Translations under genes and position numbers: made by a program
Notes under the pieces: generated by a model
The model's database searches: none
Told to the model about the DNA's origin: nothing
Seen by the model: only the letters and a program-made list of their open reading frames with translations
NCBI RefSeq assembly: GCF_000069185.1
Contig: NC_010397.1
Span: 4,898,001 to 4,962,000, forward strand
Origin: Mycobacteroides abscessus ATCC 19977
Lineage (GTDB): Bacteria > Actinomycetota > Actinomycetes > Mycobacteriales > Mycobacteriaceae
Reading direction: 5' to 3'
Length of the DNA stretch: 64,000 bases
In this document: one piece after another, positions 18,079 through 27,200 of the stretch
Layout of the letters: each line of letters begins with the position of its first letter
How positions within the stretch are numbered: position 1 is the first letter of the stretch

Positions 18079-18561
18079 CTACTCGCTTTCTTGCACAGTG
18101 ATGGAATCGAATACCGCCTTAAAGTCCAGGAGGCAATCTTCAAACACAGACTCCGGTGACGTCAGGAGGAAACTCAACACACGCGGTTCAAGTCCCGTGA
18201 AGGTGAACAGAATCTCACTTTGAATTACCGCGACACGATCACCCGACGACGGCTCGGTCTCGAACCAGATTTCCTGACCATACATCTGCGGGTCACGCTC
18301 AGAGATATATTCACCACGTCTAAGCCTGACCCCGCTGTAGATCTCCGATATCGCGGCGCGGCGGTCGTGAGCCAGCACATCCAAAGGAGTGACCGAACCA
18401 GAGGCTTCCAGTAAGGAGACAGTGATCTCCGGGGCGATCTGCTGACCAAGCTCACTGTCCCTGGTGAAACTGAGATAGGTATCGCCGCGACGGGCCGCAT
18501 CGAGATTCACGCTCCAGCCAACAGGTGCATGACCGCCGAGCCCAAGTTCAAGGGTGGCCAT
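18079..18561 (-). CDS. Hypothetical protein, LpqN/DcrB-like shape
   Basis: 160 aa, soluble, no signal peptide. Beta-strand-rich pattern (WSVNLDAARRGDTYLSF, EITVSLLEASG, VAVIQSEILFTF, FEDCLLDFKAVFDSITVQ) resembles the DUF1795/LpqN-like single-domain fold, which is a fold-level guess only. It lies 9 nt upstream of the DUF4333 lipoprotein and 42 nt downstream of the large Q-rich protein, so an operon is likely and the three may form one envelope system. Confidence 0.6.
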   Translation of the reverse strand: MATLELGLGGHAPVGWSVNLDAARRGDTYLSFTRDSELGQQIAPEITVSLLEASGSVTPLDVLAHDRRAAISEIYSGVRLRRGEYISERDPQMYGQEIWFETEPSSGDRVAVIQSEILFTFTGLEPRVLSFLLTSPESVFEDCLLDFKAVFDSITVQESE

Positions 18562-18603
18562 TCTCGTCTACCTCTGCCTCTCAGTTCCGTCGATCTAGCG
18601 ACT

Positions 18604-21015
18604 CTACCCACCGAACACCGAAGGTATTCCGCTGGTTATCCACTGGCCAGCCTGCCCTAGCGTGCCCTGGATCAGCTGCGGCACATCCACGACTCCTTGG
18701 ATGGTGCTGCCCACCTCAACCGCCTTATAAGGCACACTCACAGGCAAATTGATAAAGAACTTCCCATTACCCAGGTTCTGGAATACTGCATTAGCGCCAA
18801 TAGGTGTGCCCGTGGTCGCCCCCTTGCTGAGGCTCGGTCCAACTTTCAAAGTATTTGTGATCGTGCCCTGCACACCCGGTCCGAATATGACGTTCTTGTT
18901 TTCCAGATTGTAGCCCGCGAACGCCTCCGCTTTCGGCACTAGAAGATTGGATCCGGACTCTGGGGGATTGACCATTGATGAGACCTCTCCTTCAACACCA
19001 AATTTCTGCTGAAGCGAGCTACCCAAATCGAATTGCCCCACATTGGACTCACCAAGAGAGATAGGGTCTTTGTTTTGAAGGCCATATCGACCCTCCACGC
19101 CAACTTTCTGGCTACCATTCGGGAACTCCTGATGTATCGGTTTTACCTCACCGGTAACATCCCAGGGCTGTTCTTCTGGCGCGCCCTTGGCGGCGCCGTC
19201 GATTCCCTTTGGTTTGCCGTTTGTTGGTTTAGTTTGTTGAGGGGCCTGCTGGCTCTGTTGCGCCGGTTTAGGCGTTTGCTGCCCCTGCTGCGTGCTCTGC
19301 GGAGCTTGCTGAGTCTGCGCCGTAGATTTGGGTGCCTGCTGCGTCGCTTGTTGCGTACCCTGTTGCACCGCCTGTTGACCTGCCTGCTCCCCGGCTTGCT
19401 GCGAACCACGGCGAGTGGCCGCCGATGCCAGATCCGTGGGGTCCATCGGATTCTTCTTCGGGGCCTCCGGTTCCTTCTGCGGCTGCTGGCCCGGCTGTGT
19501 TTGACCGGTCTGATTTTGGCCGGTTTGCGGCCAGTTCTGTTGTGCCGGTTGCTGCGGTGCTTGCTCGACAGGCTGCTGCCCGGCAGGGTTTTGTGGTGCC
19601 TGTGCCGGCTGCTGCGGAGCCTGCTGTGCGGGCTGAGGCGCTTGGGGTGCTTGTTGCACGGGTTGTTGCGGTGTATTGATTTGCGGTGCTTGGTTTCCCG
19701 ACCAGCCTGGGTTGGGTTGGCCGGGGCCTTGCGTCAGACCGGGCGTGGCGGTCTGATAGTTGGGCGGGGACCATTCACCATTGCGGGCCTGCCACGAACC
19801 ATCTGGATTGGCTCGAAAAGACGGGTCCTGCATGGACTGCTGTCCACCCGTTTGGGAGGGCACCTGGCCAGCAGACGGGTTCTCGTTGTAGATGCTGATT
19901 CCACTGTTCTGATCCAAGGGCGGCTGATTGATCCCGCCCTGATAGTCAGGCATCTGATTAGGCATCTGCGGGGGTTGGAAGTTTCCGGTGTCCGGACCGT
20001 AGGAGCCTTGCCCATTGCCGCCACCGCCGCAACCATCGGGGCCGCACGGGTCCGCTGACGCTACGGCGGCCGTTTGAGGTAAGTAGGACGAGAAGGTAGC
20101 CAGCCCAAAGGCAGTGGCCGAGAACGCGACCAACGCCAAGACTCCGGCTCCGGCATAAATCTGTCCTATCGGGGTGGCACCGCCCGGGCCGTTGGGTGTG
20201 TGTGCCCATGTCCACCAGCCCGATAAGGCACGCCACCACCACGTGTTAGCCAAAAACGCGACGGACAAAATCGCGGCAATCGCGGCAAGGGCGGCCATCG
20301 GATCATCCCCGGTCAGCCACCCCGACACCCGCGGCACCACATACCCTGACAACAGCACCAGGGCGGCAGCCCCGGCCAGCAGTGATAGCCCCAGGCCCAC
20401 GTGGCTCGACCACCAAGTGCTCCAGCGGTCCCGCGCATTGTTGTTACCGAGTGAATGTTGTTGCCGTGTACCGGAGTTAGCGAAAATGAGCTGGCCGAGC
20501 ACCTTGGCGCCGCCGAATAGCAGCACTCCGGCGATCGCCACAATGGCCACCTGCGCCAGCTGTGAAGGCAGTGACCACGCAGCATCCGTGCCCGTCATAT
20601 CCGTGCCGGTCAGTTGCGCCCACCATGTGGCGGCATGCCCGCGCAGCACCGACCAGAGACCCGCGGCGCCGACACCGATCCCGGCTACGGCCCGCGTCGG
20701 GGCTGGGATGGGCGCTACCGACGCTGACAACACCGCCGAGACAGGGGCTAGTGCGCGGCGCAGCAAGCCGATGCCCTTACCCAGGGCACTGAAGGCCAAA
20801 CACAGCAGGATCACCCATCCCGCCGCCCCAGCTACCCCGTCGCCGCGTGTCAGCACGTGCAAGCCCCACACCCCGACAGCCGTCAACACGGCCCCAACGA
20901 TTCCGGCCCCCACCCCCGCCAACTCCGGTGCGGGCACTGGCGCGGTGGGCAAGGTTTGCGTGGGATCCTCGTCGCCGTGGTAGCGGGCTGAACCCTCCCT
21001 GTCGGTGTCAGTCAT
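18604..21015 (-). CDS. Large Q/P-rich membrane protein with beta-rich C-terminal domain
   Basis: 803 aa. Residues about 30-320 contain roughly six to eight hydrophobic helices, including GIVGAVLTAVGVWGL, LLFGGAKVLGQLIF and VGLGLSLLAGAAALVLL. A Cys-containing Gly-rich turn (DPCGPDGCGGGG) follows, then about 300 residues of Gln/Pro/Asn-rich low complexity. A 180-residue C-terminal domain with beta-like segments (QKVGVEGRYGLQNK, FAGYNLENKNVIFGPGVQG, KFFINLPVSVPYKAVEVG) ends the protein. GGGAGGG precedes the ATG. No family recognised; a surface-exposed scaffold or porin-like tail are speculative options. Confidence 0.7.
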   Translation of the reverse strand: MTDTDREGSARYHGDEDPTQTLPTAPVPAPELAGVGAGIVGAVLTAVGVWGLHVLTRGDGVAGAAGWVILLCLAFSALGKGIGLLRRALAPVSAVLSASVAPIPAPTRAVAGIGVGAAGLWSVLRGHAATWWAQLTGTDMTGTDAAWSLPSQLAQVAIVAIAGVLLFGGAKVLGQLIFANSGTRQQHSLGNNNARDRWSTWWSSHVGLGLSLLAGAAALVLLSGYVVPRVSGWLTGDDPMAALAAIAAILSVAFLANTWWWRALSGWWTWAHTPNGPGGATPIGQIYAGAGVLALVAFSATAFGLATFSSYLPQTAAVASADPCGPDGCGGGGNGQGSYGPDTGNFQPPQMPNQMPDYQGGINQPPLDQNSGISIYNENPSAGQVPSQTGGQQSMQDPSFRANPDGSWQARNGEWSPPNYQTATPGLTQGPGQPNPGWSGNQAPQINTPQQPVQQAPQAPQPAQQAPQQPAQAPQNPAGQQPVEQAPQQPAQQNWPQTGQNQTGQTQPGQQPQKEPEAPKKNPMDPTDLASAATRRGSQQAGEQAGQQAVQQGTQQATQQAPKSTAQTQQAPQSTQQGQQTPKPAQQSQQAPQQTKPTNGKPKGIDGAAKGAPEEQPWDVTGEVKPIHQEFPNGSQKVGVEGRYGLQNKDPISLGESNVGQFDLGSSLQQKFGVEGEVSSMVNPPESGSNLLVPKAEAFAGYNLENKNVIFGPGVQGTITNTLKVGPSLSKGATTGTPIGANAVFQNLGNGKFFINLPVSVPYKAVEVGSTIQGVVDVPQLIQGTLGQAGQWITSGIPSVFGG
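19215..19690 (-). repeat. Low-complexity Q/P-rich coding repeat
   Basis: Imperfect repeats of the QQAPQ/QQPAQ type encode most of the disordered linker of the 803-aa membrane protein. Such runs are prone to length variation. Confidence 0.8.
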
Positions 21016-21429
21016 CAGCTAGCGTCCCTCCCCGAAAGCGTATGAAAGATGTTGCGGCGAGCTGAAATGTCAGCAAGGACAGCTGAGGTTGCCGAAGCGG
21101 TTCTGGTGTGGCGGTGGGCCCGATACACGCGGCTACACTCCATCGTGGCAGTCATCCTGTTATCGCCCCCGTCGCACTGTCGAGCCCGCCCTGCGGCATC
21201 CTCCATACGAGAAAACCCCGAATCTCCTAAACAGGCTGTGTAATGGCACGGTAGAAGTTGACAGCTACCTTGTCAACCAGCAGTCGACTTCGCCTGCCCG
21301 GTTCCTGTATGTATCCGGGCGATACGCAGCGTCCCTACCAGCGAAGCGCTGAGCGGGTCACCCGCCACCGCCGGAGGTCGCGTTCTGCTGTTAACATCCA
21401 CCAGGTTGGCAACTTGGGTGGGGTATCTG
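21016..21429. other. Intergenic region upstream of the Q-rich protein
   Basis: About 410 bp with only short unsupported frames. It contains the presumptive promoter of the minus-strand envelope operon and adjoins the broken recombination remnants to the right. Confidence 0.55.
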
Positions 21430-21579
21430 GTGAAACTGTACGGCGCTCGACGTGCATCCGAACGTGCGGTCTTGAAAGCCGAGTACGAGGCCGGCGCCAG
21501 CATCCGCACAATCGCGTCTCGTCCACGACGCGCTCATAGCAACACGAACACAGCTGCGCAGCCGAGGCGGGCCCAATAA
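21430..21579 (+). pseudogene. Truncated HTH protein fragment
   Basis: From GTG 21430 the frame begins LYGARRASERAVLKAEY and continues EAGASIRTIAS, matching the first helices of small actinobacterial HTH proteins whose next segment is normally GRSYGFVH. After IAS the similarity stops and the frame reads Arg/Thr-rich residues to a stop at 21577. It therefore looks cut through the HTH at about nt 21520. Confidence 0.5.
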
Positions 21580-21662
21580 TCCCTACTCATTCCGACGCCG
21601 CGCGAACAGGGCGCCAGCGACGCACTCAACGAGACGGCAGCTCTCATACGGCTGCGCACTGG

Positions 21663-21842
21663 CCGACGCAGATCCTCAAGATTCCGCGCCAAACGATGCA
21701 TGCTGTGAACCACCAGGGTGTCGCCCTCACGGACATAAGCCAACGCCGCCTCAAGCTGCGGACGGCTCGCATCCTTGCCACTGACCTGATCGATGAAGAC
21801 CCGATCCAGCGCCACGCCATCCAACTGCGTCTCTGGAATCTG
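21663..21842 (-). pseudogene. Serine recombinase (resolvase) fragment
   Basis: The frame encodes a core of the resolvase catalytic domain: TQLDGVALDRVF, IDQVSGKDASRPQLEAAL and VREGDTLVVHSMHRLARNLE. The N-terminal catalytic-Ser motif (YxRVS) is absent, since the sequence before QLDG is unrelated. The C-terminal half (AFAEFER region and DNA-binding HTH) is missing. It is a degraded relic of a Tn3- or phage-type resolvase, adjoining the HTH fragment. Confidence 0.65.
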
Positions 21843-21980
21843 CGCAAGGTGACAAGCCAAGTGCACCATGCGATTCCGATGCCGCCACGGCGTCGTGGAG
21901 GTCTGCAGCGGCACATAGGGAACCGCCTGCTGCGCGTGGCTGTCATCGAGGAAGCCGCAACTGGAACCAGACCAGGGGTC

Positions 21981-22316
21981 TCATTCGGATACCCTCAAAG
22001 AAGCGAGGAGCTCGGCGGCAAGAAGCCGGACTTCAGCCCATCGATCATCCGACTGCAGCCCTTCGTACGACCACTGGCCAACATCCGGAGCCTCTGACAT
22101 CGCGGTCAGAAGACGATCCAAGTCGACCGCATACACGCTCTGCCGATCAGTTAACGAAAGCCGTTCTGGTACATACAAGGAGTCGAACTCAAGCGCCAGT
22201 TCATCAGTTCCCACACCAAGCTCCTGTAGGTAACTGATCTGAATTTCCGGCGAAGCCGCCATACGTACAACACTCTCCACGAAACTGTCACGCCAGTTGT
22301 CGATACCTGATGTCAT
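21981..22316 (-). CDS. Hypothetical small acidic protein
   Basis: 111 aa starting at ATG 22316 with TAGGAGGCG upstream. Acidic and helical (NWRDSFVESVVRMAASP, LALEFDSLYVPERLSL, AVDLDRLLTAMSEAP, AEVRLLAAELLASLR). Size and composition resemble immunity proteins of polymorphic-toxin systems, but no toxin gene is adjacent. No family recognised. Confidence 0.6.
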   Translation of the reverse strand: MTSGIDNWRDSFVESVVRMAASPEIQISYLQELGVGTDELALEFDSLYVPERLSLTDRQSVYAVDLDRLLTAMSEAPDVGQWSYEGLQSDDRWAEVRLLAAELLASLRVSE

Positions 22317-22977
22317 CGGATTACGCCTCCTAGACCACCTTGCGGACCCCAACAACATGCCAGTAAGGTCCGGCCCATGATGCCCACGAGGGGTTCGGAG
22401 GCGTTCTGCGGTGCGTTGAACCAGGCTGGACTCCAAGTACGAGGCAGCTTTGAGATCCACGTACAGTCGCCGCCGCGATTTTGAAGCTGTGTCTTCCCAA
22501 ACAAAGTGGTGCTTTCACCAGCCAAAGCGCATGCTATATACGCTCAGCCCCGTACCAAGTTCGTGTGAAAACGACAACCACATGACGTCAAACTTGGGAA
22601 TACGACACGAAACTCGGGACCCTGCACAACAACATGTAGGTTCCGCGTTTGCGTGTCATCTGGAACAACTACTTACTAGGGCGTACTGGCCTGTTTCCCT
22701 CCGAAATGTCACCACCTTTTTCCGAGATGTCTGTCAATTCCTACAGCTATTTACGTGACTTCCCTCAACGGCCACCGCAACGATGACGCGGAGACGACGA
22801 GACGTCTCCTGATTCCAAAAGTCAAGCGGCCAGCCCGAGAGGGGTGGGAACGTGTGCGTTTCGTTCTAGCTGGTGCCGGTTTTGAGGCAGTGGTGCACAT
22901 GAAGGGAGCCTGCCGCCGGCACCTGCCGGGATTCCTTGCGGGGCTGGATATCAGAGACTGCGCGTCCCAGTCCTAGT
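22317..22977. other. Gene-poor stretch with one weak ORF
   Basis: 660 bp with no convincing gene. The frame 22755-22976 (+, GTG start, 73 aa) contains KRPAREGWERVRFVLAGAG, faintly like the C-terminal tail of AbrB/MazE-type antitoxins. It could be a relic, but I would not annotate it as a gene. Confidence 0.4.
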
Positions 22978-23973
22978 TCACTGTCCGACGATACCCGTGA
23001 GATCGTTGGGCGGGTCCGGACGCACGACGTAGACCCGGGTAGGGTTCACCAGCGGTTTATCCGCGGGACCTTTGGTATGTGGTCGTACATAGACCAGCTT
23101 GCGCTCTATGTTGCCAGGGCCACACGGCTGCATCCGCCAGTAGCCGCACACCCACCAGCGAAAGTCGTGGTCGCGACTCTGGAGGCCTGCGCCGCGAGCG
23201 GTAGTGCCCGGTGGGCGCAACAGGTCGATGAGAATGACCTCTGGGGGCTTGGGCGGTTCGTCCGTGCTCGACCGCGGCGCGCCCACACCATCTGCGGCAC
23301 CGAGCGCGGTCTGTGAAGTCATCCGCGGCTGCCCCATCGTCAGTAGTACCGAGGTAATGAGGGCAGCTCCGTGACTGTATTCGGCAGGTGTGAGCGCCGG
23401 GCCTGTGGGGTCGATCGAGGTAATGTTCTTCTCCCACATGGCTTCATCGGAATCGAAATTAAACCCGCCAACCCCGATCAGCGGAGCGTCCCCGCGTACG
23501 TCGCTGATCAGACTGCGTTGCCCGCTCATCCGGGACAAGATCTCGACACTGAATCGTCTGGTTTTGCGCCGTCGGTCGTAGATGTGTCCCCAGCACAGCC
23601 CATCCCATGTCACTTCCCGGGGCTTCCCGTCCGAGGCTGTCAGCCAGCGCCACTGCCCCAATGGACTTGCGAAACATAAGAATCCGTGCGCTGATACCTT
23701 GGCGCTGGCCAACACTTCTTCTGTCGTATGGTCGGGCACACCGCGAGCGGCCAGGCCTGCGGCTACATCGACGGCGGTCTTGTTCATCCAGTACAGGGTC
23801 GGCGACGCTGACATGAGCTCGATACCCGCACGCATCGGCACGAGCCGCGGATCCAACCCCATATCTTTTTCCTGCCGCAGGAATTGCAGATACCGGGTGA
23901 CCGATTGACGTGACTCATCGAGAATGTGTGCCATTCCGTACGGTGTCCAATTCCGCCGCCGATAGCTGCTCAT
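22978..23973 (-). CDS. Mobile-element-associated protein of unknown function
   Basis: 331 aa. An N-terminal HTH-like segment (SVTRYLQFLRQEKDMGLDPR) precedes a central domain (VPMRAGIELMSAS, WRWLTASDGKPREVTWDG). The C-terminus (RWWVCGYWRMQPCGPG, then YVRPHTKGPADKP and RVYVV) is a signature I associate with proteins of actinobacterial phages and integrative elements. Its start overlaps the stop of the 75-aa gene (ATGA), so the two are translationally coupled. Confidence 0.65.
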   Translation of the reverse strand: MSSYRRRNWTPYGMAHILDESRQSVTRYLQFLRQEKDMGLDPRLVPMRAGIELMSASPTLYWMNKTAVDVAAGLAARGVPDHTTEEVLASAKVSAHGFLCFASPLGQWRWLTASDGKPREVTWDGLCWGHIYDRRRKTRRFSVEILSRMSGQRSLISDVRGDAPLIGVGGFNFDSDEAMWEKNITSIDPTGPALTPAEYSHGAALITSVLLTMGQPRMTSQTALGAADGVGAPRSSTDEPPKPPEVILIDLLRPPGTTARGAGLQSRDHDFRWWVCGYWRMQPCGPGNIERKLVYVRPHTKGPADKPLVNPTRVYVVRPDPPNDLTGIVGQ

Positions 23974-24197
23974 GTCGCTACCCTCAAACTTTCACTTGGT
24001 CTTTTCGGCATCGGTGCGCCGGCCCCGTACACCATCGCAAACCTCACCGACACTGGCGCCGCCTGTGCGGCCATCCGTTCCAGAGCCCCCGGAGAGTGCG
24101 GGCGATAGAGATTCGAGATCGTCAAGCCTGGCCTATCGGTTAATTCAACGACCAGATGATCCGGCCTGGCTGGGAACTGGGGAGACCCAGTTCGCAT
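23970..24197 (-). CDS. Small protein coupled to the mobile-element gene
   Basis: 75 aa whose stop overlaps the next start as ATGA (23970-23973). Composition looks natural (DHLVVELTDRPGLTISNLYR, AAPVSVRFAMVYGAGAP). The coupling is the main evidence that it is real. It reads toward and slightly overlaps the untranslated leader of the divergent caspase gene. Confidence 0.5.
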   Translation of the reverse strand: MRTGSPQFPARPDHLVVELTDRPGLTISNLYRPHSPGALERMAAQAAPVSVRFAMVYGAGAPMPKRPSESLRVAT

Positions 24198-24236
24198 GTC
24201 GTTATACCTGTCGGTGTTCTCAGCAATGATGTCGAC

Positions 24237-27200
24237 ATGAGCATTGAGGGCACCGAATCACTGTTTCTGGGTTTCGGTATGCAGACGTATTGCAACCAGC
24301 GTCTTAATGAGCTGGGAGGAACGGCCGCCGAGGTACATCAAGTGTCGCAACTTGTCGGAGACCATTTCACACCGGTCGTTTTACAGGACGCCACCGAAAC
24401 GCAAGTGCGCCAGGAGCTTAGGTCGCGTGCCGGCTACTTTTCCGCGGGCGAGGGCAAGCTGGTCATGATGTGGTCCGGCCACGGCAGGGAGGGCGCCGGA
24501 GATGACCTGTACCTGCTCAGTCACGATGACCCGACCATCGCTGGCCATGTGCTGACCGCGAACGAGGTAGCCGGTCACTGCGCAGCGACAGGCGCCAATC
24601 AGATGCTCTTCATTATCGACACGTGCTATTCGGGTAGGGCTCTGAGTGTGGGCTCTCGAATTGATGAATACTTCCGCGATCATCCCGCCGCGAGCGCAGC
24701 CACGTGGTGCGGAGTACTTGTCGCATGCGGACCGCGAGATGCAGCGCGCACGCGGGTGTTGGGTGAAGCAATAGTCCGACTGTTGCGCTACGGACCTCGA
24801 CTGGACGGTCCGCACGCCCAGGACGTACGGCGACGGTGGACTGTCCATCAGGAACTGATTCGCGGAGATGATCTCTGTTGGACACTCATCAAGGAGCTCG
24901 AACAGTTGCAGGTGGAACCGTTACCGACATTCGATGCGATTGGGCACTTTCCGCTGCCAATGATCCGTAATCCGCTGTGGCGGCCCGCAGCGACCGCCGC
25001 CACCGTGCGCGAGGTTTTGACAGCAACGCCATCGCGCCGACCATTTTTCGGGCGGCGTCGAGCCGTATCGACAATCTCAGAATGGATTGAGGCCTCGCAT
25101 TACGGAATCTATCTGATCACCGGTGGGCCCGGTGCGGGTAAATCAGCGCTACTTGCTCAGACGTTAAGGCAGGTACGGACCTCCTCTGATCGCCGGTCCG
25201 TAGCCGTCAGTGTGAACGTGAGCAACCTGAACCTGAACCGCATTGTTGTCTGCCTTGAGCAGGCGTTAGTCGATGTCGGTGTGCTGGATAGCCTCAGCCA
25301 TGGACGCAACCCGCTGGAGCTCTCAGGTGCGCTCAAGCGGTTGGTCGATGACGGCGAACCGGTACCGGTGGTTGGCATCGATGGGCTTGACCAAGCCACG
25401 GACGTTTCACGGGTTATCGATGAGCTCCTAACACCATTGAGCCGGGCAGCCAGAGTCGTGGTGGCGGCCCGGCCTATACAAGTGCCAAGTCCTCAGCAGC
25501 GGCAGGTGGCCAGGCCTGGTGAATGGTCTGTCCAGGCGGACCATATGCCGATCGCGGCTGTACTCACCGAACCGCAAAGGATGCTCGACCTGGACGCCAG
25601 CGAGCAGCGGGCATCCGGCTGGCAAGCCATCAAGGACCTGCTGAAGAGCCGACTGGCAGAGATCGACACAGACATTGATCATGCGGCCGTGTTCGACGCA
25701 TTGCAGCGAGCTCTTGAAGCGGGCAGCACACCACCGTTTGTGCTCGCGAACTTAGTCGTGGACCGTCTGCGCACTGCCAGCCCCGGCGTTGGAACACACG
25801 GATTCGATATTGCTGAGTCAGTAGGCGCCGCACTCGATGATCTGGTGGCGCTGTCCTACAACGACGCCGCACCTACTCGTCGCGCAAAGTGCCTGCTGCA
25901 GACGCTCGCCTTCGGGCTGGGTGCCGGGCTGCCGGAAGCCGAATGGCTCGCAATCGCTAACGGCGTCAGTTGGTTATCCGAGCAGCTCAGCCGCGAAGAC
26001 ATTGCTGATGTCCTTGCCGCACTAAGCGACTACATCGTCGAAGATTCCGAATCTGGCTATGCCACTTATCGTTTCTCGCATGCGCTGATCACTCAGCATT
26101 TCGCGAATCAAGCACGCGCACATGATGAAAGCGCGCCGCTACGCGTGGCCGCGGCGTTGACAGCGGCGGCACGGGCACTAAACCCGGCTCCACATCTGAC
26201 TAACAGTCCACACCTTCGTCGTTACCTGTGGTGTTACGTCGCCCAAGCAGCAGAACCTGGCCTGGATCTGCTGCGGGGTAACCCCTTGTTCGCGATGGAT
26301 CTAGTTGCGGCAGCGCTGGCCGTATCCGCAGCGCGTGCACAACAACGCCAACTCCCTGAGGCTACCCACCTGGCCGAAGAAGCCGTCACGCTTCTGACCG
26401 ACCTAGACCACACCACTGAACTCGACGAAGTACTGCCCAGAGTGCACTTGGCCGCCGTGCAGCACGCCGGTGGTGAAATAACCAATGCTGTCGAGAACCA
26501 GCGGCGGGCCGTGGAAATCATCGACCAGCACGGTGTGGCCGGGAGCTGGCAAAATTTCGACCACCCGGCGATCTTGTGTAACTACGCCAATATGCTGATC
26601 GATGCTCAGCGCCCGGATACAGCAATCACGGCAGCCCGCCAAGCCGTCGAACTTGAGGAAAAGTCCAAACGTGTTGGCGCCAATAATGGGCATCGGCTCG
26701 GAGCCGCACACAACACCTTGTCGCTGGCGTATAACTTGGCCAGACGACACTCTGAAGCCGTTGCGGCCAGCCGCGACGCGGTCCGAGCTTTGGAGAACAG
26801 CGTCAGCGAACGCGACAACGCGCTACTTGCCCAAGCCCTACAGAATCTGGGCAGCCGGCTCGCCGATGTCGGCAAGTGTGATGAAGCGCTAAATGTCACC
26901 GAACGCTCGCGTCGGATTGCCCGCGAACTGACCCAGGTCAATCCGATCTGGCGTGAAGTCCTACTCGGAGTGCTCGGTGATCTGGCTGTGCGCCACGAGC
27001 AATGCGGCTATCAAGAGCAGGCCCTTGCGTTGATGGCCACTGTGGTCGAAGAATACAGCGCTGTTTCCTTGCCGACAGCACACCAAGCAATCGATCGTGC
27101 AAGAGCATTGAGCAACTACTCTCACATGCTGCAACAGCAGGACCGATCCACCGCGGCATTGAAACCCGCGTATGAGGCAGTACAGATCATGGAAGAGCTC

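Noticed and set aside
19033..20058. 341-codon plus-strand ORF rich in Leu/Arg
   Set aside because: It is the complement of the Gln/Pro-rich repeat of the membrane protein, which has domains and a ribosome-binding site.
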